The notes under the pieces are model-generated. The model saw only the letters and a list, made by a program, of their open reading frames with translations. It was not told where the DNA came from and searched no databases. 64,000 bases of DNA from Acinetobacter venetianus RAG-1 = CIP 110063 (lineage in GTDB: Bacteria > Pseudomonadota > Gammaproteobacteria > Pseudomonadales > Moraxellaceae): the NCBI RefSeq assembly GCF_000368585.1, contig NZ_KB849558.1:662722-726721 (forward strand), written 5' to 3'. Shown here one piece after another: positions 54,627 through 64,000 of this stretch. Every line of letters begins with the position of its first letter. Within the stretch, counting starts at the first letter, position 1. The position numbers and the translations under genes were made by a program.

Positions 54627-55722
54627 GGTCTGACTCCCAAGGTAAATATAAGCTAAATACGGTTTTTCCAGGAACGGATTGACACTCGATCATTCCGTTA
54701 TGTTGATGCATGATGTTTTGAGCGATACTTAGGCCTAGACCTGTTCCTTTAGCTCGCCCAGTGACGAGCGGATAAAATACTGACTCTAAAATACTTTCTG
54801 GCACACCAGGGCCATTGTCTTCTATATCAATACGTACTGTTGAGCGATGCAGAGCACCATTAATAGTGACTAAACGTTGAATACGTGTTCTTAATGTTAA
54901 TTCTGGCTCTGAGTCGGTAAAGTAATCTTTATTCTCAGTCATTGCTTGAACCGCATTGACGCTGATATTGAGCATGACTTGTATGAGTTGATCACGATCA
55001 GCCATAACATCTGGTAATGAAAGGTCATAATCTCGAGTAATCTTAATTTTCTTTTTGGTTTGATTAGCAATAAGTGAGCGAACGCGTTCTAGTGGTTCAT
55101 GCACATTAACATGTTCATAGCTAGGTAATTGGCGCGAACCGAGCATCGTGTCAGCCAAGTTAGTCAAACGGTCAACTTCATTGATAATGATGTCAGTAAA
55201 TTCTCGATAACTTTCATCACCCAAGCTACGTGCTAAAAGTTGAGTTGCGCCACGAATACCTGCTAAAGGATTTTTAATTTCATGCGCAACACCTCTAACC
55301 AATTGGCGAGCCACATGATGTTGTTGTACTAAATTTTCCTCTTTGGAAATTTTCAACATACGATCAATCGGATTGAGTTCAATGAGAAGTAAGGGGTGGT
55401 AGCTTTTTCCTGCATTTAATTGCGAGGCGGTATAGTCAACATGAATTGGTTTGAAGTTCACGTTAATTACAGCTTCTCGTCGCGTATAATGTTGTCCACT
55501 TTGTAATGTATTGATTAATGCTTCGTGTGTATTAAATGTATCATCATGTGCATGCAGTAAATTGAGTACAGGTTGGCCCGATGCGCGAAGCAAACTGATA
55601 TCAAATAATGCTTCACAAGCAGAATTTAAATAAAAAATATTAAGATTACTATCGACCAATAAAATGGCAGTCGTCAGATTATCTACAAGTAGTCGATAGT
55701 CGATAGTGTTGTGTTGATCCAT
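54613..55722 (-). CDS. ntrB: Nitrogen regulation sensor kinase NtrB
   Basis: A 369-residue cytoplasmic histidine kinase. It has an N-terminal PAS domain (about 10-120; AILLVDSNLNIFYLNSACEALF), the phosphoacceptor His147 in RGVAHEIKNPLAGIRGATQLL, the N box QVMLNISVNAVQAM, and the ATPase motifs DNGPGVPESI and GTGLGLSIAQNI. No membrane helix is present, as in NtrB. It phosphorylates NtrC under nitrogen limitation and is normally switched by PII protein. The downstream ntrC start lies inside its end. Confidence 0.94.
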   Translation of the reverse strand: MDQHNTIDYRLLVDNLTTAILLVDSNLNIFYLNSACEALFDISLLRASGQPVLNLLHAHDDTFNTHEALINTLQSGQHYTRREAVINVNFKPIHVDYTASQLNAGKSYHPLLLIELNPIDRMLKISKEENLVQQHHVARQLVRGVAHEIKNPLAGIRGATQLLARSLGDESYREFTDIIINEVDRLTNLADTMLGSRQLPSYEHVNVHEPLERVRSLIANQTKKKIKITRDYDLSLPDVMADRDQLIQVMLNISVNAVQAMTENKDYFTDSEPELTLRTRIQRLVTINGALHRSTVRIDIEDNGPGVPESILESVFYPLVTGRAKGTGLGLSIAQNIMHQHNGMIECQSVPGKTVFSLYLPWESDRVTK

Positions 55723-56050
55723 TTGTGAATCGTCCTGTTTTAAAATGGCGCAATTAATATCAATATAAATGAATAGCCATTAACTTCTAAATTGTACTTA
55801 ATGCAAAATATAAGCCAACTTTGTATTGGCTAAATTTCAATAACTTATTCGTTGAATGTCTAATTTATACGGTATTTTTCACATACATTGGGTTATTTCT
55901 ATATTTTATTATGATTCAAAATGGTGCATTGTTGAGTTTTATTTAAAATATTGGTTGTATTTTGGTGCATTACACAAAGAGATGTCTTTGCTGCTATGCG
56001 TAAGCAAAGAAAAGACATACAATACGCCGATTCTAGTGGAGCGCAGATTC
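55723..56050. promoter_or_regulatory. Divergent ntrB / rimO spacer
   Basis: About 330 bases with no gene. It contains two direct copies of TGGTGCATT (55922-55930 and 55963-55971), one or so helical multiple apart (about 41 bases), that look like NtrC half-sites, and a hairpin TCTTTGCT (55985-55992) / AGCAAAGA (56003-56010) 40 bases before rimO. Promoters are not assigned. Confidence 0.35.
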
Positions 56051-57394
56051 ATGAAGACCCCCAAAGTCGGTTTTGTATCTTTAGGTTGTCCTAAGGCATT
56101 GGTAGATTCTGAACGAATTTTAACTCAGTTAAAGACTGAAGGTTATCAAGTTGCATCAGATTATGATGGTGCAGATTTGGTTGTTGTTAACACCTGTGGT
56201 TTTATTGAATCTGCAGTACAAGAGTCTTTAGACGCGATTGGTGAAGCCATGAGCGAAAATGGCCGTGTGATCGTCACAGGCTGTTTAGGTAAAGATGAAG
56301 ACAAGATTCGTCAAATGCACCCAAATGTTCTAAAAGTAACAGGTGCGGCAGCCTATCAAGATGTAATGGAAGCTGTACATGAATATGTACCAGCACCACC
56401 AAAGCACAACCCATTTATTGATTTAGTTCCTGAGCAAGGTGTTCGTTTGACACCGAAGCATTATGCATATTTAAAGATATCAGAAGGCTGTAACCATCGT
56501 TGTACATTCTGCATTATTCCAAGTATGCGCGGAGATCTTGTTTCTCGTCCAGTGGGTAAAGTCTTGGATGAGGCGGCAGCACTTAAACGTGCTGGTGTAA
56601 AAGAAATTCTAGTGATTTCTCAAGATACGTCAGCTTATGGCGTGGACACGAAATACAAGTTGGATTTCTGGAATGGACAACCTGTAAAAACTAAATTCTA
56701 TGACATGTGTGAAGCACTCGGTCAACTTGGAATTTGGGTTCGTTTACATTATGTGTATCCATACCCACATGTAGATGCTGCAATTGATTTAATGGCACAA
56801 GGTAAAATCTTACCGTATTTAGATATTCCTTTTCAGCATGCCAGCCCACGCATCTTAAAATTGATGAAGCGACCAGCGCATAGTGAGAATACATTAGAGC
56901 GCCTCAAATTGTGGCGTGAAAAATGCCCTGAATTGGTGATTCGCTCTACTTTTGTCGTTGGTTTTCCTGGTGAAACTGAAGAAGACTTCCAAATCTTATT
57001 AGAATGGTTGAAAGAAGCTCAACTGGATCGAGTTGGATGCTTTACTTATTCACCTGTAGAGGGTGCGACAGCGAATGATCTTCCTGATCATGTGCCTGAA
57101 GAAATCAAACAAGAGCGTTATGAACGTTTCATGGAAGTTCAGCAGGCTATTTCCGCAGCGAAACTACAAAAACGTATTGGTCAGAAAATGACTGTGCTTG
57201 TTGATAGCTTAGAAGAAGAGTTCCCAGTAGCAGTAGCTCGTTCTTATGCTGACGCACCTGAAATTGATGGTAATGTTTTTGTTGAAGATATTGATAAGAG
57301 TGTGATTAAAGCGGGTGATCTGCTTGAGGTCGAAATTACTGACGCGGATGAATACGATTTATTTGCGAAATTAATTCAGATTAAATCTGCTTGA
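56051..57394 (+). CDS. rimO: Ribosomal protein uS12 methylthiotransferase
   Basis: A 447-residue radical SAM enzyme that adds a methylthio group to an aspartate of ribosomal protein S12. Domains: UPF0004 (about 1-120; [36 protein letters not shown], giving the three Cys for its first cluster), radical SAM ([20 protein letters not shown]), and a C-terminal TRAM domain. The frame can extend 65 codons upstream, but [15 protein letters not shown] is the canonical beginning and a GGAGCG precedes it. It is monocistronic and divergent from ntrB. Confidence 0.95.
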   Translation: MKTPKVGFVSLGCPKALVDSERILTQLKTEGYQVASDYDGADLVVVNTCGFIESAVQESLDAIGEAMSENGRVIVTGCLGKDEDKIRQMHPNVLKVTGAAAYQDVMEAVHEYVPAPPKHNPFIDLVPEQGVRLTPKHYAYLKISEGCNHRCTFCIIPSMRGDLVSRPVGKVLDEAAALKRAGVKEILVISQDTSAYGVDTKYKLDFWNGQPVKTKFYDMCEALGQLGIWVRLHYVYPYPHVDAAIDLMAQGKILPYLDIPFQHASPRILKLMKRPAHSENTLERLKLWREKCPELVIRSTFVVGFPGETEEDFQILLEWLKEAQLDRVGCFTYSPVEGATANDLPDHVPEEIKQERYERFMEVQQAISAAKLQKRIGQKMTVLVDSLEEEFPVAVARSYADAPEIDGNVFVEDIDKSVIKAGDLLEVEITDADEYDLFAKLIQIKSA

Positions 57395-57458
57395 TGTTGA
57401 ATTATTCATTTTTATTAGATTAAGAAAATTTTGAGATTGGTCGGTTTGGAGTAAAGGT

Positions 57459-58187
57459 ATGTCAGCTTCTAAAAATCCACGTTATGCACGAATTTTACTA
57501 AAGCTTTCTGGTGAAGCTTTAGCGGGCAATAAAGATATGGGTATTGATGCCCAAGTATTAGATCAAATGTCACTTTCAATTGCTCACTTAGTTGGCTTAG
57601 GTGTGCAAGTTGGTATCGTTGTAGGTGGTGGTAACTTATATCGTGGTAGCCAATTACAAAAAGATGGTTTGGTTGGTCGTGTTACGGGCGACCAAATGGG
57701 GATGTTGGCGACAGTAATGAATGGTTTGGCGATGCGTGATGCATTGGTACGCCGTAACATTAAAACTCGTTTAATGTCTGCATTGTCAATTGGTACAGTT
57801 GTTGAGCCGTATTCAAGTCGTGATGCGATCCGTCATTTAAGCCAAGGTGAAGTGTGCGTATTTGTTGCAGGTACCGGTAATCCATTCTTTACAACAGATA
57901 CAGCAGCATGCTTACGTGGTATTGAGATTGAGGCGAACTTAATCTTGAAAGCAACTAAAGTTGATGGTGTTTATAATAAAGACCCAAGCAAATATGAAGA
58001 TGCTGTTAAGTACGATAGCTTAACATTTGATCAGGTGCTTGATGAAAAGCTTGGTGTCATGGATCTTACAGCAATTTGCTTATGTCGTGACCATAATGTG
58101 CCATTACAAGTATTCGATATGAATAAATCAGGCGCGTTACTTTCTGTTGTAATGGGTGAAAAAGAAGGAACTCACGTTACGAACTAA
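57459..58187 (+). CDS. pyrH: UMP kinase
   Basis: A 242-residue bacterial UMP kinase (amino acid kinase fold) that converts UMP to UDP. Marks are [26 protein letters not shown], the [22 protein letters not shown] loop, and [23 protein letters not shown]. Length is standard. It leads the conserved cluster pyrH-frr-uppS-cdsA-dxr-rseP-bamA; tsf and rpsB, usually upstream, are not present before it here. Confidence 0.96.
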   Translation: MSASKNPRYARILLKLSGEALAGNKDMGIDAQVLDQMSLSIAHLVGLGVQVGIVVGGGNLYRGSQLQKDGLVGRVTGDQMGMLATVMNGLAMRDALVRRNIKTRLMSALSIGTVVEPYSSRDAIRHLSQGEVCVFVAGTGNPFFTTDTAACLRGIEIEANLILKATKVDGVYNKDPSKYEDAVKYDSLTFDQVLDEKLGVMDLTAICLCRDHNVPLQVFDMNKSGALLSVVMGEKEGTHVTN

Positions 58188-58262
58188 TGTACGTGAGCCT
58201 GAAAGCTCTTTATACTACGTTAAATATTTTGTAATACCTAATGAATAAGTAAGGAAGATCAT

Positions 58263-58817
58263 ATGATTAACGATCTCAAAAAAGATAGCGAACAGCGTAT
58301 GCAGAAAACACTTGACTCTTTGGAGCAAGGTTTTGCGAAAGTTCGTACTGGACGTGCGCACCCATCAATTTTAAATGGTGTGATGGTTCCTTACTATGGT
58401 TCTGATGTTCCACTAAACCAAGTTGCAAACGTTGGTATAGAAGACTCTCGTACGCTGATTGTTCAACCTTTCGAACGTACAATGGTTTCTGCGATTGATA
58501 AAGCGATTCGTGAAAGTGATTTAGGCTTGAACCCAATTACTGCTGACTCGATTCGTGTTCCGCTTCCAGCATTAACAGAAGAAACACGTCGTGACATGCA
58601 GAAAGTTGCGCGTTCTGAAGCTGAAAATGCAAAAGTTGCGATCCGTAATATTCGTCGTGATATTTTAGGTGATATCAAATCATTATTGAAAGAAAAAGAA
58701 ATTTCTGAAGATGATGAGCGTCGTGCTGGTGATGATATCCAAAAAATCACTGATAAATATGTTGCAGAAGTTGATAAGCGTCTTGCAGCGAAAGAAGCGG
58801 AATTAATGAAAGTCTAA
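58263..58817 (+). CDS. frr: Ribosome recycling factor
   Basis: A 184-residue factor that, with EF-G, splits post-termination ribosomes. The three-helix bundle sequence is canonical: [51 protein letters not shown] and [38 protein letters not shown] precedes the ATG. It follows pyrH in the usual order and leads directly into uppS. Confidence 0.96.
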   Translation: MINDLKKDSEQRMQKTLDSLEQGFAKVRTGRAHPSILNGVMVPYYGSDVPLNQVANVGIEDSRTLIVQPFERTMVSAIDKAIRESDLGLNPITADSIRVPLPALTEETRRDMQKVARSEAENAKVAIRNIRRDILGDIKSLLKEKEISEDDERRAGDDIQKITDKYVAEVDKRLAAKEAELMKV

Positions 58818-58821
58818 TGAT

Positions 58822-59571
58822 ATGACATTATCAGAAGAGCAAAATCTTCCTCAGCATATTGCCATCATCATGGATGGCAATAATCGCTTTGCTAAAAAAA
58901 AGCAAATGCAAAAAGGCGATGGGCATCGCGAGGGCAAAAATGTCCTAGATCCTATCGTTGAACATTGTAAAAAAGTTGGTGTTCGTGCTTTAACTGTTTT
59001 TGCTTTTTCAAGTGAAAACTGGAATAGACCACAATACGAAGTGGATTTGTTAATGCAATTGTTGGAAGAGACAATTCATGAGCAACTACCTCGGATGGAA
59101 AAGTTTAATATTGCGTTGCGTTTCATTGGTGATCGTTCTCGTTTATCGACGAAATTGAGAGCGTTAATGGAATATGCAGAGCAAAAGACAGCAGCATTTG
59201 ATTCGATGACACTCACGATTGCTGTAAGTTATGGCGGTATGTGGGATATGGCTCAAGCTGCGAAGAGCATTGCAGAAGAGGCTCTCGCTGGCAGGCTTGA
59301 AACCAATCAGATAAATGTTGATTTATTTGATAAGTATGTCAGTCTAAACGATCTTCCTGCCGTCGATTTATTAATTCGTACAGGCGGTGATTATCGTTTA
59401 TCTAACTTTTTGCTCTGGCAAGCTGCATATGCAGAATTGTATTTTACCGATACTTTGTGGCCAGAATTTACAGTGCAAGAGTTGGATTATGCATTTAACG
59501 TTTTTTCAGGACGTGAAAGACGTTTCGGTAAAACTTCTGAACAGATTCAACAAGCGAAAATAGAGAATTAA
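58822..59571 (+). CDS. uppS: Undecaprenyl diphosphate synthase
   Basis: A 249-residue cis-prenyltransferase that makes the C55 lipid carrier for cell-wall assembly. The P-loop reads IIMDGNNRFAKKK, where many enzymes have IMDGNGRWA; the catalytic Asp is kept. Other marks are GHREGKN, TVFAFSSENWNRP, and the C-terminal DLLIRTGGDYRLSNFLLWQAAYAELYFTDTLWPEF. It starts four bases after frr. Function is confident despite the two changed residues. Confidence 0.93.
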   Translation: MTLSEEQNLPQHIAIIMDGNNRFAKKKQMQKGDGHREGKNVLDPIVEHCKKVGVRALTVFAFSSENWNRPQYEVDLLMQLLEETIHEQLPRMEKFNIALRFIGDRSRLSTKLRALMEYAEQKTAAFDSMTLTIAVSYGGMWDMAQAAKSIAEEALAGRLETNQINVDLFDKYVSLNDLPAVDLLIRTGGDYRLSNFLLWQAAYAELYFTDTLWPEFTVQELDYAFNVFSGRERRFGKTSEQIQQAKIEN

Positions 59572-59574
59572 TAA

Positions 59575-60399
59575 ATGTTAGAGCGGATTGTTACCGCATT
59601 GGTTTTAGTTGCTGTTGTTTTAAGTTGCATGTTTGCAACGCAATCACATTATCCAATGTTTGTGCTTATGATTTTAGCAGCTGGGGTTGCTGGGTATGAG
59701 TGGTTTAAGCTTATGCCTAGAACGGCATCAGTTGTTTCAAAGCCAAAAGCTTGGGTTTATGGTGGATGTGTCGCAGCAGTTTCGACGCTAGCATTATTTT
59801 TTGATGATGTGGCTTTGCTTTTATGGGCTGCATCAATTCTCACTTGGCTTGGAAGCATTTATTGGGTTAAAAATTTCCCTGAATCTGATAATTGGTACAA
59901 TGTTTCCTTATATATCATTGGATTTATTTTAATCTCTGCGGCAGTTACAGCCTTATATGCAGTCTGGCATAGCTCTCCGTGGTGGTTGATGTATTTATTC
60001 CTATTGGTATGGGGGGCTGATAGTGGCGCTTATTTTGTTGGCCGTAAATTTGGTAAGAAGAAACTAGCACCAACAGTTAGCCCAAATAAATCGGTTGAAG
60101 GCTTATATGGTGGTATTGCGACAACTGTAATCATTATGATGATTGTTCAATATTCTTATTTGAATTTAACCGCAGTACAGCTTATCTTATTTTTAGTTCT
60201 TTCAATCATCACTGTTTTTGCTTCGGTGTTAGGTGACTTATTTGAATCAATGATTAAGCGTCGAGCTGGTATCAAAGATTCAGGTCGAGTGCTTCCTGGG
60301 CATGGTGGTGTATTAGATCGAATCGACTCATTACTAGCCGCTGCACCTATCTTTGCTGCGGGTATGTACATATTAAAACTTATTGGTGTAGATCTTTAA
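59575..60399 (+). CDS. cdsA: Phosphatidate cytidylyltransferase
   Basis: A 274-residue inner-membrane enzyme with about eight helices that makes CDP-diacylglycerol for phospholipid synthesis. The family signature is complete near the C terminus: SMIKRRAGIKDSGRVLPGHGGVLDRIDS. It starts three bases after uppS, and its stop touches the dxr ATG, so translation is probably coupled. Confidence 0.94.
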   Translation: MLERIVTALVLVAVVLSCMFATQSHYPMFVLMILAAGVAGYEWFKLMPRTASVVSKPKAWVYGGCVAAVSTLALFFDDVALLLWAASILTWLGSIYWVKNFPESDNWYNVSLYIIGFILISAAVTALYAVWHSSPWWLMYLFLLVWGADSGAYFVGRKFGKKKLAPTVSPNKSVEGLYGGIATTVIIMMIVQYSYLNLTAVQLILFLVLSIITVFASVLGDLFESMIKRRAGIKDSGRVLPGHGGVLDRIDSLLAAAPIFAAGMYILKLIGVDL

Positions 60400-61596
60400 A
60401 TGACTCAAGCTGTTTGTATATTGGGTGTTACAGGTTCAATTGGTCAAAGTACATTAAAAGTATTGGAACAACACCCAGACCAGTACACTGTTTTTGCAGT
60501 GTCTGCTTATAGTCGTTTAGATGAACTTTTAGAAATCTGCAAAAAATATCATCCTAAAATTGTAGTCGTACCGAATGAAAAAGCTTTTGAACTTAAACAA
60601 AAGCTAAATAATGAAAATCTCAAACAGATTGAAATTTTGACTGATGAAGCTGGATTAATAGCAATTGCAGAACATCCTGACGTTGATGTTGTTATGGCTG
60701 CAATTGTTGGTGCGGCTGGTTTGTTGCCAACGCTCGCAGCAGTAAAAGCAGGTAAACGAGTATTGCTTGCAAACAAAGAAGCTTTAGTGATGTCTGGTGA
60801 CATTATGATGCAGGCGGCAAAACAGCATAAGGCGTTATTGTTACCTGTAGATTCTGAACACAATGCAATTTTTCAATCATTACCGCATAACTATTTAGAT
60901 GCAAAAAGAACAGAACAACCGCAACTCGGCGTTTCTCAGATATTGTTGACTGCATCAGGCGGCCCATTTCTTAATCATTCAATTGAACAATTAAAAGATG
61001 TAACACCTCAACAAGCATGTAAGCATCCAAATTGGTCTATGGGGCAAAAAATCTCCGTTGATTCTGCAACTTTAATGAATAAAGGCTTGGAATTAATCGA
61101 AGCTTGTCATTTGTTTTCAATATCAGAACATTTTGTTACAGTTGTTGTTCATCCACAAAGTATTATTCATTCAATGGTGCAATATGTGGATGGATCAACT
61201 TTGGCTCAAATGGGTAACCCTGATATGTGTACGCCGATTGCGCACGCATTGGCTTGGCCGAAACGTTTAACAACACATGTTCCTGCTTTGGACTTGTTTG
61301 AAACAGCGCAATTAAATTTTCAAAAGCCAGATGAAATTAAATTTCCTGCGCTTAATTTAGCTCGTCAAGTAATGCGAGCAGGTGGTTTAGCACCAACAAT
61401 TTTAAATGCATCTAATGAAATAGCAGTGGCTGCGTTTTTGGATAATAAAATTCGATTTACAGAAATTCCACAAGTTGTCGAAAATACTTTGCAAGTTGTA
61501 CAAAATGCCAAAGCAGAAAATATAGACATCATTTTACATACTGATATGATCGCAAGACAGGTGGCAGAGCAGTATATTATGGAAGTGGGGGGTTAA
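60400..61596 (+). CDS. dxr: 1-deoxy-D-xylulose 5-phosphate reductoisomerase
   Basis: A 398-residue NADPH enzyme committing carbon to the MEP isoprenoid pathway. Marks are the NADPH site LGVTGSIGQSTLKVLEQHP, ALANKEALV-type LLANKEALVMSG, the metal- and substrate-binding VDSEHNAIFQSLP, SGGPF, and SATLMNKGLELIEACHLF. Length is standard. It begins immediately at the end of cdsA and is followed by rseP after five bases. Confidence 0.95.
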   Translation: MTQAVCILGVTGSIGQSTLKVLEQHPDQYTVFAVSAYSRLDELLEICKKYHPKIVVVPNEKAFELKQKLNNENLKQIEILTDEAGLIAIAEHPDVDVVMAAIVGAAGLLPTLAAVKAGKRVLLANKEALVMSGDIMMQAAKQHKALLLPVDSEHNAIFQSLPHNYLDAKRTEQPQLGVSQILLTASGGPFLNHSIEQLKDVTPQQACKHPNWSMGQKISVDSATLMNKGLELIEACHLFSISEHFVTVVVHPQSIIHSMVQYVDGSTLAQMGNPDMCTPIAHALAWPKRLTTHVPALDLFETAQLNFQKPDEIKFPALNLARQVMRAGGLAPTILNASNEIAVAAFLDNKIRFTEIPQVVENTLQVVQNAKAENIDIILHTDMIARQVAEQYIMEVGG

Positions 61597-61601
61597 ATCG
61601 T

Positions 61602-62957
61602 ATGAATGCATTGTTCATGATCGTTGCTGCGATTTTGTTGTTGGGTCCTCTCATCGCCATACATGAGTTTGGTCATTACTGGGTAGCTCGTAAATTAGGT
61701 GTCAAAGTTTTAGTCTATTCGATTGGATTTGGTCCTACTTTACTAAAATGGCAATCTAAAAAATCTGGTATTCAGTATCAGCTTTCAGCCTTGCCACTTG
61801 GTGGGTATGTCAAGATGCTAGATGAGCGTGAAGGTAATGTCGCTGAACAGGATTTACCATATGCTTTCAATAGGCAATCTCCGTGGAAACGTATTGCGAT
61901 TGTCGCTGCTGGGCCATTGATTAATTTAATTTTCGCTATTTTTCTCTTTTGGATTTTATTTTTACCAGCTCAAGATCAGCTGAATACACGTATTGGTAAA
62001 GTTTTACCAAATACACCTGCCGCTCAAGTTGATTTGAAAGTTGGAGATAAAATATTAGAGATCGATGGTCAGACGACACCAACGTGGGAAAAACTTAACT
62101 ACGCGCTTGTAAACCGTGTGGGTGAAACTGGGCAAGTTTCTGTTTTAGTTGATCGTGCGGGTACTGAAAAACAAGTTAATTTATCGATTAAAGATTTTCT
62201 TAAAGATCAGAGTCAATCACCTTTAGATGCATTGGGCTTTTTACCTTATCGTCCTGTTATCCCTGCAGTTGTAAAAGAGTTAAGTGCGGATGGTGCTGCA
62301 ATTCGTCAAGGGATGAAAGAGGGTGATAAAATCGTAGCAATCAATGGTGTTACGATGAAAGACTGGTTTGATGTAGTTGAAGTTGTACAAGGTTCACCTG
62401 AAAAATTGTTGAATATTGATGTGATGCGCAATGACAAGATTGTGCATTTACAAGTTATGCCGCAAGGTCAACGTGACAATATGGGCAATACAACGGGTGT
62501 TCTCGGTGTAAAAAGTGATATTGGTAAAGTTACTATTCCACAAGAATATAAACAAACGATTCAATATTCACCTCTTGAAGCTTTAGGTGTTGCGACTGAT
62601 AAAACAGTGCAGCTCTCAGGTATGATTGTAAACTCGATCGTAAAAATGGTAAGAGGCTTGATTGGTTTAGATAATCTATCTGGTCCAATAACGATTGCTA
62701 AAGTTGCTGGACAAAGTGCTGAAATGGGATGGCAAACGTTTATCTCTTTTATGGCGCTGATGAGTGTAAGTCTAGGTATCTTAAATTTATTGCCAATTCC
62801 AATGTTGGATGGTGGTCACTTAGTTTATTACTTTATTGAAGCAATTCGTGGTAAACCTGTTTCTGAACAAATACAGATGTTTGGTTTAAAAGTTGGTATG
62901 GTACTGCTCGGTAGCATGATGCTTTTAGCTTTATTCAATGACTTCATGCGTTTATAA
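61602..62957 (+). CDS. rseP: RseP site-2 zinc protease
   Basis: A 451-residue inner-membrane intramembrane protease that cuts anti-sigma factors and leftover signal peptides. The zinc motif HEFGH lies in the first helix (AIHEFGHYWVARKLGV, about residue 22), two PDZ-like domains span about 115-300 (VLPNTPAAQVDLKVGDKI and IRQGMKEGDKIVAINGV), and the third zinc ligand lies in NLLPIPMLDGGHL. Length is standard. The gene is coupled to dxr and precedes bamA, the usual order. Confidence 0.94.
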   Translation: MNALFMIVAAILLLGPLIAIHEFGHYWVARKLGVKVLVYSIGFGPTLLKWQSKKSGIQYQLSALPLGGYVKMLDEREGNVAEQDLPYAFNRQSPWKRIAIVAAGPLINLIFAIFLFWILFLPAQDQLNTRIGKVLPNTPAAQVDLKVGDKILEIDGQTTPTWEKLNYALVNRVGETGQVSVLVDRAGTEKQVNLSIKDFLKDQSQSPLDALGFLPYRPVIPAVVKELSADGAAIRQGMKEGDKIVAINGVTMKDWFDVVEVVQGSPEKLLNIDVMRNDKIVHLQVMPQGQRDNMGNTTGVLGVKSDIGKVTIPQEYKQTIQYSPLEALGVATDKTVQLSGMIVNSIVKMVRGLIGLDNLSGPITIAKVAGQSAEMGWQTFISFMALMSVSLGILNLLPIPMLDGGHLVYYFIEAIRGKPVSEQIQMFGLKVGMVLLGSMMLLALFNDFMRL

Positions 62958-62989
62958 ACGCAAATGGAATTTAACTTACTGGAAAATAT

Positions 62990-64000
62990 ATGGGCATGCG
63001 TCACACACATTTATTAATGCCTTTAGCACTTGTTAGTGCGATGGCAGCGGTACAACAAGTATACGCAGCAGACGAGTTTCTTGCACGAGATATACGAATT
63101 GATGGCCTTGTACGTTTAACACCTGCAAGCATCTATTCAATGTTACCAATAAATAGTGGCGATAGAGTAAGTGATCCAATGATCGCTGAAGCAATTCGCA
63201 CTTTATATGCTTCAGGTCTATTTGATGACATCAAGGCTTTTAAAGAGAATGATGTCTTAGTCTTCAAAGTAGTTGAACGTCCAATCATTTCAAAGCTTGA
63301 ATTCAAAGGCAATAAACTTATTCCAAAGGAAGCTTTGGAACAAGGCTTAAAGAAAATGGGTATTGCTGAAGGTGAGGTTTTCAAAAAATCTGCATTACAG
63401 ATTATTGAAACTGAACTTGAGCAACAGTATACACAGCAAGGTCGTTACGATGCTGATGTAACAGTAGAAACAATAGCTCGCCCAAATAACCGCGTGGAGT
63501 TAAAACTAAACTTCAACGAAGGTACACCTGCGAAAGTTTTTGATATCAATATCATTGGTAATACTGTATTTAACGATGCTGATATTAAACAAGCTTTTGC
63601 AGTGAAAGAAAGTGGTTGGGCATCGATTGTTACGCGTAATGACCGATATGCTCGTGAAAAAATGGCTGCAAGTTTAGAGGCATTGCGTGCACTATATTTA
63701 AACAAAGGCTACATTAATTTTAATATCATCAATTCACAACTGAATATTAGTGAAGATAAAAAACATATCTTTATCGAAGTTTCTGTTGATGAAGGTAGTC
63801 AGTTTAAGTTCGGTGAAACGAAGTTTTTAGGTGACGCACTTTATAAGCCAGAAGAGTTGCAAGCACTTAAACTTTACAAAGATGGTGAAACGTATTCGCA
63901 AGAAAAAGTGAATGCTGTTAAGCAACTTTTACTACGTAAATACGGAAATGCTGGTTATTACTATGCAGAGGTAAATGTAGTTCCTCAGATTAATAATCAA
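62990..64000 (+). CDS. bamA: Outer membrane assembly factor BamA (5' part)
   Basis: The window ends inside this gene; 337 residues are visible. It begins with a signal peptide (LLMPLALVSAMAAVQQVYA, cleavage before ADEF near residue 27) and then POTRA repeats: FLARDIRIDGLVRLTPASIYSMLPINSGDRV is POTRA1, PIISKLEFKGNKLIPKEAL POTRA2, and VFDINIIGNTVFNDADI POTRA3, with a fourth starting near residue 270. BamA inserts beta-barrel proteins into the outer membrane. Two ATGs lie at 62990 and 62996; GGAAA precedes the first. The barrel is outside the window. Confidence 0.95.
   Translation, partial: MGMRHTHLLMPLALVSAMAAVQQVYAADEFLARDIRIDGLVRLTPASIYSMLPINSGDRVSDPMIAEAIRTLYASGLFDDIKAFKENDVLVFKVVERPIISKLEFKGNKLIPKEALEQGLKKMGIAEGEVFKKSALQIIETELEQQYTQQGRYDADVTVETIARPNNRVELKLNFNEGTPAKVFDINIIGNTVFNDADIKQAFAVKESGWASIVTRNDRYAREKMAASLEALRALYLNKGYINFNIINSQLNISEDKKHIFIEVSVDEGSQFKFGETKFLGDALYKPEELQALKLYKDGETYSQEKVNAVKQLLLRKYGNAGYYYAEVNVVPQINNQ

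Noticed and set aside
1..64000. Mobile elements, CRISPR arrays, tRNA or rRNA genes
   Set aside because: I looked for transposases, integrases, terminal repeats, regular repeat-spacer arrays and cloverleaf patterns and saw none that could be supported.

Overview
The window is a gene-dense, AT-rich (roughly 40% GC by eye) stretch of gammaproteobacterial chromosome. Protein content, operon order and codon use point to Acinetobacter or a close relative: a homogentisate-type tyrosine catabolic cluster, a NasS/NasT-controlled assimilatory nitrate cluster, fused MoaC-MoaB, a DsrE/F/H-type tus operon, and the conserved pyrH-frr-uppS-cdsA-dxr-rseP-bamA block. I see no insertion sequences, prophage, tRNA, rRNA or CRISPR arrays; nearly everything looks like vertically inherited chromosome.

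Layout: (1) 1-4.8 kb: the end of murB, a YdcF/ElyC-like membrane protein, a lysophospholipase-like hydrolase, a small secreted protein, and an FMN glutamate-synthase-like protein. (2) 5.3-13.1 kb: tyrosine/phenylalanine catabolism: hpd, an IclR regulator, a VOC-fold metalloprotein, maiA, fahA, an aromatic amino acid permease and an aromatic aminotransferase. The classic homogentisate dioxygenase gene (hmgA) is not here, and the VOC gene sits where it would be expected. (3) 13.3-19 kb: an MFS transporter, an amidase, a small secreted protein, then aroQ-accB-accC. (4) 19.7-30.9 kb: nitrate assimilation: NasS and NasT facing away from a transporter, nirB, a NirD-reductase fusion, a nitrate reductase and mobA. 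A canonical sigma-54 promoter and a structured leader precede the transporter. (5) 30.9-40 kb: D-serine dehydratase, a MaoC-fold protein paired with a formate-dehydrogenase-like molybdoenzyme, then the molybdenum cofactor operon moaA-moaD-moaE-moaCB-moeA. (6) 40-45.5 kb: an HxlR regulator, a MocR-type regulator facing an EamA exporter across a perfect palindrome, tusDCB-tusE, and a GalE-like protein lacking the catalytic lysine. (7) 45.7-53 kb: fumC, an unknown gene, a tandem glycine riboswitch ahead of a D-amino acid dehydrogenase, a secreted protein, ispF, a phosphatase-like protein, argF and a TetR regulator. (8) 53-64 kb: ntrC-ntrB, rimO, and pyrH-frr-uppS-cdsA-dxr-rseP-bamA (bamA is cut by the window end).

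How the parts connect: NtrBC (53-55.7 kb) is the natural activator for the sigma-54 promoter of the nitrate operon, and NasT/NasS would add nitrate-dependent antitermination. The nitrate reductase and the FdhA-like enzyme both need the molybdopterin cofactor made by the moa/moe operon, with mobA (in the nitrate operon) adding GMP. In the aromatic cluster, permease, aminotransferase, Hpd, a presumed ring-cleaving step, MaiA and FahA form a route from tyrosine to fumarate and acetoacetate. Near-identical AT-rich palindromic motifs upstream of hpd and between fahA and aroP suggest one regulator, probably the neighbouring IclR protein.

The most interesting items are the VOC protein in the hmgA position, the glycine riboswitch on a D-amino acid dehydrogenase, the NirD-flavoprotein fusion, the sigma-54/ANTAR-type leader, an intrinsic terminator with no assigned gene at 19.7 kb, and several clean palindromic operators. 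I found no convincing wholly new multi-gene system.
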